Assembly (NCBI RefSeq): GCF_001282115.1
Contig: NZ_LJBR01000012.1
Location: 1-44,114, forward strand
DNA from: Streptomyces sp. NRRL B-24085
Lineage (GTDB): Bacteria > Actinomycetota > Actinomycetes > Streptomycetales > Streptomycetaceae
Direction of reading: 5' to 3'
Length of the DNA stretch: 44,114 bases
In this document: positions 24,247 through 30,803 of the stretch, piece by piece
Position numbering within the stretch: the stretch's first letter is position 1
Layout of the letters: every line of letters starts with the position of its first letter
The notes under the pieces: generated by a model
What the model saw: the letters and a program-made list of their open reading frames with translations, nothing else
The model's database searches: none
Told to the model about the DNA's origin: nothing
Made by a program: the position numbers and the translations under genes

Positions 24247-24891
24247 ATGAACGCACGGACCAGCGGCCGGCGGCCGTACCGCAACGACAGACGGGCGGAA
24301 GCGGCCGCGGGCACACGGGCAGCGATTCTCGATGCCGCTCTGAGCCTCTTCGTCGAGCACGGGTACGCGAAGGTCACGATCGGCGACATCGCGAGAAGAG
24401 CCGGAACCGCCGTGCCGACGGTGTACGCCAGCACCGGTGGCAAGGCCGCCATCATGACCGTCCTGATGAACCGGGGCGTGGACGACCCGGTCGTCGAGAA
24501 GACGCTGGACGAGGTCCGAGCCGCAACCGACGCCAGGGCGGCGATCGAGGCCATGGCCCATGGGGTGCGCCTGGACTACGAACGTCATCTGGAGATCATC
24601 CAGGTCATGATCACCGCGGCCGCCGTGGAGCGAGGTGTCGAGGAGGAACTGCACCGGGTCGCCGCCGTCTACCGCCGGGCGCTGGGGGTCCTGCCGGAAC
24701 GTCTGGCGGAGCTGGGGGCGCTGCGCCCCGGGCTGAGTCACGAGCGGGCCACCGACATACTGTGGTTCCTGTTCGGGCTGCCGTCCTGGCGCCTGTTCGT
24801 GGCGGAGCGCGACTGGCCCTGGGACGAGACCGAGCGCTGGCTCGCGGAGCAGGCCGCCGCCGCGCTCCTCGCCGGGCCGGACGGTCACTGA
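24247..24891 (+). CDS. TetR-family regulator
   Basis: A 214-residue TetR protein. The helix-turn-helix VTIGDIARRAGTAVPTVYAS lies at about residues 46-65, and the C-terminal domain has the DILWFLFGLPSWRLFV segment seen in several TetR subgroups. ATG 24247 has GAGAGG 5 nt upstream; an in-frame ATG... GTG-type extension to 24229 is possible. It is divergent from the sigma factor operon and convergent with the glycosyltransferase gene, with a shared terminator between. Targets and ligand are not evident. Confidence 0.9.
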   Translation: MNARTSGRRPYRNDRRAEAAAGTRAAILDAALSLFVEHGYAKVTIGDIARRAGTAVPTVYASTGGKAAIMTVLMNRGVDDPVVEKTLDEVRAATDARAAIEAMAHGVRLDYERHLEIIQVMITAAAVERGVEEELHRVAAVYRRALGVLPERLAELGALRPGLSHERATDILWFLFGLPSWRLFVAERDWPWDETERWLAEQAAAALLAGPDGH

Positions 24892-25076
24892 CGGGGGCCT
24901 CCCGAAGCGGTCCGGGCGGGAGGCGCAGGCCGCGAACGGTGCGAGGCACGGGCCGCGAACGGCTGGTAGTGCCGGGACGGTGAAACGGCGGCCAGTGACA
25001 GAACCGCCCGCAACCGCATGCAGCACGGCGGCCAGTGGCAGAGCCGCATGCAGCACGGAGGGCGACGCCGGACCGC
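24892..25076. repeat. Short imperfect direct repeats between TetR and glycosyltransferase
   Basis: GCCGCGAACGG occurs twice (near 24921 and 24951), and CGCATGCAGCACGG twice (25014-25027 and 25045-25058), the latter preceded by related CGGCCAGTG segments. No coding sense is apparent. Purpose unknown. Confidence 0.5.
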
Positions 25077-25105
25077 GACACGGCGGGTGCTTTCCCCGCC
25101 GTGTC
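25077..25105. terminator. Bidirectional terminator hairpin
   Basis: An 11-bp perfect stem (25077-25087 with 25095-25105, GACACGGCGGG) and a 7-nt loop, between the convergent TetR and glycosyltransferase genes. Confidence 0.8.
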
Positions 25106-25127
25106 GGGCTGACGAGCGAGACGGAGG

Positions 25128-26258
25128 TCAGCCGAGCAGGCCGACCAGGTGCCCGGCGACCTCGCCGGGTGAGGGCATCGCCGCGATCTGCTCGGCCGCG
25201 CGGCGTGCGTTGTCCCGGTACTCCCCGTTGCCGAGCACCTCGTCCACCGCTGCCGCGACGGCCTCCGCCCCGGCGGGCGGCATGACGGCGACGCCGGTGC
25301 GCGAGCCCGCGACGGCACCCGCCTGGAGGAACTGGTCGGCACCCTGCGGTACGACGACCATCGGCAGGCCGCGCGAGAGCGTGCCCAGGGTGGTGCCCGC
25401 TCCGCCGTGGGTGACCACCAGGTCGATGCCGCCCAGCAGTTCGGCCAGCGGGGTGAAGCCGACGAACTCGACCTGGTCGAACCCGTCACCGTAGTCCGCG
25501 GCCGAGGCGGTCAGACCGAGGGTCACCACCAGGTCCGCCCTGGCGGACAGGGCGTCCACGATCGGGCGCAGCACCTCGGGTGCGGCGAAGTGCGTGCCGA
25601 AGGAGAGCAGCACCCTGGGCCGGGTGCCGCCGCCGACGGACGCCGTCTCGGCCGTGTCCGGTGTGTCGGGGCCGCGGTGGGCCTCCGGCCGGAGCGGCAG
25701 ACGGCCCTCGGGTGCCTGCCAGTCCGGGCCGCGGAGCGCTTCGGGGCACGGGTCCAGGTACCAGGTGGGAGCGGGCGCGGTCAGGCCCCGCTCCTTGTAG
25801 CGGCGCTCGGCCACGGCGTCGAAGACGTCGGTGAACTGCGTGGGGATCAGCGGGCCGAACGCGAGCTTGGCGTAGGGGACTTGGAGAGCGGCCGCGACGA
25901 GCGGGCCCACGTAGTCGGTGGCCTCGGCGACGATCAGGTCCGGGCCGAACTCGCGCGCGGCGGCGATGGCCGCGTCCGCGGTCAGGTCGATCCGCGCTCC
26001 GGCGAACAACTCGGCGGCCACGGCGGGGTCGGGCACCGTCGGGTCGTCGACACCGGCCAGACGGGCCGCTTCCGCGAGGAGTTCGGGGATCTCGGGGCCG
26101 ACCGGGAGCAGGGTGATGCCTTCGGCGGCGAACAGGGGCCCGAAGGACGCCGAGGTGATCACGGCGACGTCGTCGCCACGGTCACGGAAGGCGCGGGCGA
26201 GGGGCAGCTCCGGCAGCAGGTGGCCGTGCTGCGGAGTGCTCGAGAAGAGGATACGCAT
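25128..26258 (-). CDS. GT-B glycosyltransferase of the macrolide-glycosyltransferase type
   Basis: A 376-residue GT1/MGT-like enzyme. The N-terminus RILFSSTPQHGHLLPEL contains the conserved His of the acceptor site, and the donor-binding signature THGGAGTT near residue 300 followed by VVVPQGADQF near residue 323 is typical of UDP- or TDP-sugar users that decorate macrolides and other natural products. The start is ATG 26258, without a ribosome binding site; CATAGA ends 9 nt upstream, so a leaderless mRNA is possible. No polyketide genes are nearby, so self-resistance by drug glycosylation or detoxification of a foreign compound is as likely as biosynthesis. Divergent from the Ohr operon. Confidence 0.9.
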   Translation of the reverse strand: MRILFSSTPQHGHLLPELPLARAFRDRGDDVAVITSASFGPLFAAEGITLLPVGPEIPELLAEAARLAGVDDPTVPDPAVAAELFAGARIDLTADAAIAAAREFGPDLIVAEATDYVGPLVAAALQVPYAKLAFGPLIPTQFTDVFDAVAERRYKERGLTAPAPTWYLDPCPEALRGPDWQAPEGRLPLRPEAHRGPDTPDTAETASVGGGTRPRVLLSFGTHFAAPEVLRPIVDALSARADLVVTLGLTASAADYGDGFDQVEFVGFTPLAELLGGIDLVVTHGGAGTTLGTLSRGLPMVVVPQGADQFLQAGAVAGSRTGVAVMPPAGAEAVAAAVDEVLGNGEYRDNARRAAEQIAAMPSPGEVAGHLVGLLG

Positions 26259-26275
26259 GCGAGGGAGTCTATGAC

Positions 26276-26302
26276 ATTCGATGAAGTGTGCCTCTATCGA
26301 AT
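26276..26302. promoter_or_regulatory. Inverted repeat in the glycosyltransferase promoter
   Basis: ATTCGAT (26276-26282) and ATCGAAT (26296-26302), 7-bp perfect arms 13 bp apart, 18 bp before the ATG on the minus strand. It overlaps the probable -35/-10 region, so it is likely an operator for an unidentified repressor. Distinct from the GTCACC sites. Confidence 0.6.
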
Positions 26303-26345
26303 ATGCCGAGTGGTCGACATGTGTGCCGCTACCCCGTTCGTCATC

Positions 26346-26407
26346 CGTCACCGGCTTGACGGGTGATGGGGCGGCTGCCATGATTACGTCACCGCTTCAA
26401 CCGGTGA
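26346..26407 (+). promoter_or_regulatory. Promoter with two GTCACC-N9-GGTGAC operators (Ohr operon)
   Basis: Sites at 26346-26366 (right arm ends GGTGAT) and 26387-26407 (both arms perfect), centres 41 bp apart. TTGACG (26355-26360) lies in the first, CATGAT (26378-26383) follows after 17 bp, and the predicted start falls in the second site. This is the same layout as at 15283-15343. Confidence 0.78.
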
Positions 26408-26467
26408 CACAAAAGTGCGCAGGTCGGAGGCGTCACGGCCTTTCGATTCAGATGGGGAGCATCAGCC

Positions 26468-26893
26468 ATGGCAGTCAGCTACACCGCCGTCGTCGACGTC
26501 GACGGAGAAGGCCGCAACGGCGGACACGTCCGCTCCTCCGACGGTCTGCTGGAGACGTCCCTCGCCCTCCCCAAGGAACTCGGCGGCTCCGGCACCGCGA
26601 CCAACCCCGAGCAGCTCCTGGCCGCGGGCTGGGCCGCCTGCTTCCTCGGCGCCCTGCGCCGTGCGGCCACTACCCGCAGGATCCGGCTCACCAGCACGAC
26701 CATCACCGCCGAGATAACACTCACCCACGGCGACGACGGCGAGTTCTCCCTCTCCGCGGTCCTCAACCCCGTCCTCGGCGGTGTCGACCAGGCCACCGCA
26801 CAGGAACTCGCCGAGGCCGCGCACCAGATCTGCCCGTACTCCAAGGCCACACGCGACAACATCCCCGTCACCATCAACGCCTCCGCCGCCTGA
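26468..26893 (+). CDS. ohr: Organic hydroperoxide resistance protein (Ohr, OsmC superfamily)
   Basis: A 141-residue thiol peroxidase that reduces organic hydroperoxides. Both redox cysteines are present: Cys58 in GWAACF and Cys122 in ICPYSKATR, the spacing and context of Ohr rather than OsmC. Length matches the family. ATG 26468 has GGGGAG about 8 nt upstream. It is the first gene of a probable five-gene operon ending at 29770 (small protein, VOC, flavin disulfide oxidoreductase, GPP34) under a dual GTCACC operator, not the usual OhrR-type arrangement: no MarR gene is adjacent. Reduction likely depends on a lipoylated protein, and a disulfide oxidoreductase lies in the same operon. Confidence 0.93.
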   Translation: MAVSYTAVVDVDGEGRNGGHVRSSDGLLETSLALPKELGGSGTATNPEQLLAAGWAACFLGALRRAATTRRIRLTSTTITAEITLTHGDDGEFSLSAVLNPVLGGVDQATAQELAEAAHQICPYSKATRDNIPVTINASAA

Positions 26894-26971
26894 GCGGCCC
26901 CTGACCGCGGGTCCCGTGTCCCCTGCGCGGGACCCGCACCCCCACCACCGATCGAAGAGCGAGGGCAGGAC

Positions 26972-27169
26972 ATGGCCGCCACGACGCACACCCACGTACG
27001 CATCGCCGCCCGACCTCGCTCGGATCGCGCCAGTGCCATCGGCGAACGGCAGCCCCGAGGCACGACGACACCTGGGGACCAGGACCGGCCGACCGACGCA
27101 CAGGTGTGGAACTGGGCGGAGAGCGCGACCCTCTCCGGATACGGCCCGTCCGCCCTCGACTTCCTGTGA
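26972..27169 (+). CDS. Small hypothetical protein (65 residues)
   Basis: A possible 65-residue protein between the Ohr and VOC genes. ATG 26972 follows GGGCAGGAC, a fair ribosome binding site. Codon bias is weak in the first half but strong in the second, which reads VWNWAESATLSGYGPSALDFL... in part as WNWAESATL near residue 47. Its ending (SALDFL) resembles that of the other 65-residue protein at 19390 (CLALDLGL), and both are under GTCACC operators. It may equally be a non-coding spacer. Function unknown. Confidence 0.45.
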   Translation: MAATTHTHVRIAARPRSDRASAIGERQPRGTTTPGDQDRPTDAQVWNWAESATLSGYGPSALDFL

Positions 27170-27227
27170 GCCGACGCCAGTCCGACGAACTACTCGAACA
27201 ACGACCATCGAAAGTGAGACCACAGCC

Positions 27228-27674
27228 ATGGACATGAAGCTCGAAGTCGTCATCCTGCCCGTCTCCGACGTGGACCGGGCCAAGGGTTTCTACGTGGAAC
27301 AGCTCGGCTGGCGCCTCGACGCCGACTTCCCGATCAACGACGGGTACCGGATCGTGCAGGTGACCCCGCCCGGTTCCGCATGCTCGGTCATCTTCGGCGA
27401 GGGCCTCACCCAGCAGGAGGCGGGCACGCTGCACGGCCTTCAGCTGACCGTCACCGACATCCTCGACGCGCAGAAGGAGCTGACCTCCCGCGGTGTGGAG
27501 GTCTCCGGCCCGTTCCGCGACGAGACCGGCGCCTTCCACCACGCCGGCGACACCCACCGCGTGCCCGGCACACACCCCGAGCGGGCCAGCTACGGCACCT
27601 TCGCCGCCTTCAAGGACCCCGACGGCAACGAGTGGTTCCTCCAGGAGGTCACCGAGCGCGCCCCCGGCCGCTGA
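27228..27674 (+). CDS. VOC-superfamily (glyoxalase/dioxygenase-like) protein
   Basis: A 148-residue single-module vicinal-oxygen-chelate protein. VVILPVSDVDRAKGFYVEQLGW... in short, the PVSDVDRAKGFY motif near residue 10, the HGLQLTV segment near residue 72 and KDPDGNEWFLQE near the C-terminus are standard. Possible metal ligands are His72 and Glu139-region, so the fold could support lyase, dioxygenase or drug-binding activity; the substrate is not predictable. ATG 27228 follows AAAGTGAG, a weak site. It is third in the Ohr operon, where removal of a reactive electrophile would make sense (inference). Confidence 0.87.
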   Translation: MDMKLEVVILPVSDVDRAKGFYVEQLGWRLDADFPINDGYRIVQVTPPGSACSVIFGEGLTQQEAGTLHGLQLTVTDILDAQKELTSRGVEVSGPFRDETGAFHHAGDTHRVPGTHPERASYGTFAAFKDPDGNEWFLQEVTERAPGR

Positions 27675-27679
27675 GCCCG

Positions 27680-27711
27680 TCCACCCCCTACCCGTCCACC
27701 CCCTACCCACC
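27680..27711 (+). repeat. Two tandem copies of a 16-bp unit
   Basis: CCGTCCACCCCCTACC occurs twice in direct succession in the 60-bp gap between the VOC and flavoprotein genes. Pyrimidine-rich on the coding strand; role unknown. Confidence 0.6.
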
Positions 27712-27734
27712 GGCAACCGGCCAGCGGAGGACAC

Positions 27735-29174
27735 ATGCCGACCGAGAACACCCACACGTACGACGTCATAGTGATCGGCGCGGGCCCGGTCGGCGAGAAC
27801 GTCGCGGACCGCACCACCGCCGCAGGACTGAGCACCGTCCTCGTGGAAAGCGAACTGGCCGGCGGCGAGTGCTCCTACTGGGCCTGCGAACCCAGCAAGG
27901 CCCTGCTGCGCCCCGTCCTGCTGCGCGCCGACGCCGCGCACGTGCCGGGTCTGGCGGCCGCCGTCGAGAAGCCCCTGGACGTCGAGGCGGTCCTGGCCCA
28001 CCGCGACCGTATGTCCGCCGACTGGAAGGACGACGGGCAGGTCGAGTGGATCAAGTCGGCGGGCATCGACTTCGTACGCGGCCACGGCCGGCTGGCGGGG
28101 GAGCGGGAGGTGTCCGTGTCGACCCCCGACGGCGACACCGTACGCCTGCGGGCCCGGCACGCGGTCGCCGTGTGCACCGGCAGCAACGCGGCCCTGCCCC
28201 CGCTCCCCGGCATCGAGGAACTGCGGCCCTGGACCAGCCGGGACGCGACCAGCGCCCGGCGGCCGCCGCAGCGCCTCGTCATCGTCGGAGCCGGAGTGGT
28301 GGGCGTCGAGATGGCCACCGCCTGGCAGGCCCTGGGCAGCAGGGTGACCCTGCTCGCCCGGGAGGACACACTGCTGCCGAAGCTGGAACCCTTCGCGGGC
28401 GAACTGGTCACCGAACGACTGCGGGAGGCCGGCGCGGACGTCCGGTTCGGTGTCTCCGTCACCGGCGCGGAGCGAACAGCAGACGATGAGGTCCGGGTCA
28501 CGCTGTCGGACGGCGAGGTGCTCACCGCCGACGAGATCCTCTTCGCCACGGGCCGCGCCCCCCGCTCGCAGGACATCGGCCTCGGCACCGTCGGGCTGGA
28601 ACCGGGGGACTGGCTCACGACCGACGACAGCCTCACCGTCACCGCCGTCCCCGGCAACTGGCTGTACGCCGTGGGCGACGTCAACCGACGGGCCCTGTTC
28701 ACGCACCAGGGCAAGTACCAGGCCCGCGTCGCCGGAGCCGTGATCGCCGCCCGCGCCCGGGGCGAGCGGCTGGAGACCGGCCGCTGGGCGCCGCACAGCA
28801 GCACCGCCGACCTCGAGGCCGTCCCCGGCGTCGTCTTCACCGACCCCGAGATCGCCTCGGTGGGCCTGACCGTCCGCGAGGCGGAACGCACCGGACGGGA
28901 CGTCGAGGTCGTCGACTACGACATCGGCCACCTAGCGGGCGCCGTCCAGTACCGCCCCGACTACCGGGGCCGGGCGCGCATCCTCATCGACCGGGACCGG
29001 CAGGTCGTCGTCGGCGCCACCTTCGTGGGACCGGGCGTCGCCGAGCTCCTGTACTCGGCCACCGTCGCCATCACCGGGGAGGTGCCGGTCGAGCGTCTGT
29101 GGCACGCCGTACCCGCCTTCCCCACCATCAGCGAGGTGTGGCTGCGCCTGCTGGAAACGAGGAGGGACTCATGA
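27735..29174 (+). CDS. FAD pyridine-nucleotide disulfide oxidoreductase, class I-like
   Basis: A 479-residue flavoprotein related to lipoamide dehydrogenase and mercuric reductase. FAD motif VIGAGPVGEN at residue 13, redox pair Cys46-X4-Cys51 in GGECSYWACEPSK, NAD(P) motif IVGAGVVGVEMA near residue 180, second FAD motif YAVGDVN near residue 312, and the dimerisation domain at the C-terminus. The usual catalytic His of HPT is absent: the sequence reads AFPTISE, so proton transfer must differ. ATG 27735 has GGAGG 5 nt upstream; its TGA overlaps the GPP34 start (ATGA). Same operon as Ohr, so it may recycle the reductant for that enzyme; this is inference. Confidence 0.92.
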   Translation: MPTENTHTYDVIVIGAGPVGENVADRTTAAGLSTVLVESELAGGECSYWACEPSKALLRPVLLRADAAHVPGLAAAVEKPLDVEAVLAHRDRMSADWKDDGQVEWIKSAGIDFVRGHGRLAGEREVSVSTPDGDTVRLRARHAVAVCTGSNAALPPLPGIEELRPWTSRDATSARRPPQRLVIVGAGVVGVEMATAWQALGSRVTLLAREDTLLPKLEPFAGELVTERLREAGADVRFGVSVTGAERTADDEVRVTLSDGEVLTADEILFATGRAPRSQDIGLGTVGLEPGDWLTTDDSLTVTAVPGNWLYAVGDVNRRALFTHQGKYQARVAGAVIAARARGERLETGRWAPHSSTADLEAVPGVVFTDPEIASVGLTVREAERTGRDVEVVDYDIGHLAGAVQYRPDYRGRARILIDRDRQVVVGATFVGPGVAELLYSATVAITGEVPVERLWHAVPAFPTISEVWLRLLETRRDS

Positions 29175-29770
29175 CCACCGCACGCGACCTCACCCTGGTC
29201 GTACTCGGCCTGCCCGCCGAGCGGCCCGTGGCACAGGGCGACCTGTCCCTCGCGCTCGCCGGCGCGGAGGCCGTCGACCTCCTGGGGAGCGGGGCGCTGA
29301 CCCTGGACGGCGACCGCATGCTGCCGGGCCCGCCGGCCCCGACCGGTGACCGTCTGCTGGACGAGGCGTCGGCCTCGCTCTCCCGGAGGGAGCCGTACGA
29401 CACGGTCGCCGAGTGGCTGTGGCGGCGCGGCGCAGAACTCGCCGCGTCCTACGCGGTCGATCTGGAGAGGGACGGGCTCGTCGTCCACCCGCGGGGCCAC
29501 TTCGGGTTCCGGTCCGCCCACACCGTCCTGGTCGACTCACCGGCTCGCCGCGCGGCGGAGGAACGCAGGGCGGCGGGCGAGCCGGTGCTCGTCGCGCTGC
29601 TGGCGGCCGCGGGCATCGAAGCGGAGCCGGACGAGACCGCCGAAACCCTCACCGGTGACGCGGTCACCGCCGTGCTGGCCGCGGTCGGTGACGCGGTGGC
29701 ACAGTTGGAGGCCATACGGCTTCGGCGGGACGTGGAGAACGCGGCGTTCGACAACGTATGGCGGGCGTAG
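29171..29770 (+). CDS. GPP34 (Golgi phosphoprotein 3-like) domain protein
   Basis: A 199-residue protein of the GPP34 family, common in actinomycetes and homologous to the eukaryotic phosphoinositide-binding GOLPH3. ARDLTLVVLGLPAERPV at the N-terminus, the ALAGAEAVDLLGSGAL segment near residue 28 and the helical C-terminus are characteristic. Bacterial roles are largely unknown; membrane lipid binding is possible. ATG 29171 overlaps the preceding stop by four bases (ATGA), with GGAGGG upstream, so it is translationally coupled to the flavoprotein and last in the Ohr operon. Confidence 0.88.
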   Translation: MTTARDLTLVVLGLPAERPVAQGDLSLALAGAEAVDLLGSGALTLDGDRMLPGPPAPTGDRLLDEASASLSRREPYDTVAEWLWRRGAELAASYAVDLERDGLVVHPRGHFGFRSAHTVLVDSPARRAAEERRAAGEPVLVALLAAAGIEAEPDETAETLTGDAVTAVLAAVGDAVAQLEAIRLRRDVENAAFDNVWRA

Positions 29771-29857
29771 GCACCACCGACGAGCACACCGTGGGGCGTA
29801 CTCGGCAGGTTTCACGGCCTCCTGTCGCACCCGGCACACGATCGACCGATGTCGGTG

Positions 29858-30412
29858 TCAGTCGGAGTCCCTCTCGACCAAGGTGTACATCACGGACCGC
29901 TGCTGCTTGTGGCGCCGGATCCGGCCCTTGGCGACCAGCGACTCCAGGGTGTTGCGCACCACCTGCGGGGTGGGGTTGCGGTCCGGGTGCTTCTCCAGGA
30001 GTTCGTCCCGCAACTCCTTCGCCAGACGCGGTTCCTCGTACTGGCCGAGCAGTTCCGTCAACAGGTCTCCGAGCAGCGGCTGGTGCGACTTCCCCTTCGC
30101 ACCGGCCTTCGCCGTGGTGGCGGCCGTGGTGGACTTGCCCGGCGCGGCACGTCGAGCGGAGGCTCCAGCGCGTTTCTGACTCGCCTTCGCGGCGGCCGGC
30201 TCGTCCTGCACCTGCTCGGGCAGACGGGACGAGTCCGCGAAACCCTCGTACCGCTCGGCGAGGTTGAGAATGTCCGAGAGCAGGGCCTCTTCCTGCTTCA
30301 GGACGGTGATCCGCTCCTCCAGCTCCTTCTGTCGCCGACGGTTCTCCTCCAGGTCCGACGCGGCTTGAGCTACGTACCGCGATCGGAGCGTGGCGGCTGA
30401 CTGGCTGGTCAC
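29858..30412 (-). CDS. Coiled-coil/winged-helix hypothetical regulator
   Basis: A 184-residue protein with three parts: a coiled coil at about residues 18-50 (EENRRRQKELEERITVLKQ), an Ala/Lys/Arg-rich linker around residues 70-110 resembling nucleoid-protein tails, and a C-terminal winged-helix-like region (PTPQVVRNTLESLVAKGRIRR). The pattern suggests a DNA-binding protein, but I know no characterised relative. The start is GTG 30412 with GGGAG about 9 nt upstream. It converges on the Ohr operon; its stop is 87 bp from the GPP34 stop. Confidence 0.8.
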   Translation of the reverse strand: MTSQSAATLRSRYVAQAASDLEENRRRQKELEERITVLKQEEALLSDILNLAERYEGFADSSRLPEQVQDEPAAAKASQKRAGASARRAAPGKSTTAATTAKAGAKGKSHQPLLGDLLTELLGQYEEPRLAKELRDELLEKHPDRNPTPQVVRNTLESLVAKGRIRRHKQQRSVMYTLVERDSD

Positions 30413-30803
30413 AACCGTTCACTCCCTCGATTGAATGACGTTGCGCATGGTACCCACGCTCCAGGGGCCCGTGCGGACAAGTGTCACCGCCGGATGGTTC
30501 GTCCGGCCTGCCCGTTTCTCACGATAGGCGCTGACGCACCCGCACGCGGTGCCCTTCGTTCGTACTGCCCGGTAAGTGTGTCGCAGAACCGCCGCCATGG
30601 CGATCCCCCGAACTGATCGATGTGTGACGGCGGTGTTGTCACGGCGGACGCACGGAACCCGACAGGACCGTGCCGCCGGTTCACATGTGACCGGGATGTG
30701 TTGCGGACCCCCACTGGGACGACGGACGGGAAAACGAGCGCGGGCGCCCCGGGGAAGGGGGCGCCCGCACGGAGGGGTGGGAGGGCAGGACCCTCCCGAC
30801 GGC
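30413..30803. other. Intergenic region without a gene (391 bp)
   Basis: No convincing gene. It holds the minus-strand promoter region of the coiled-coil protein, a 10-bp palindrome TCACATGTGA (30681-30690) flanked by CCGG on both sides, and the terminator hairpin of the GH2 gene at 30740-30768. Confidence 0.5.
30740..30768 (-). terminator. Hairpin terminator after the GH2 gene
   Basis: An 11-bp stem GCGGGCGCCCC (30740-30750) with its complement at 30758-30768 and a 7-nt loop, 36 bp past the GH2 stop codon. Confidence 0.75.
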
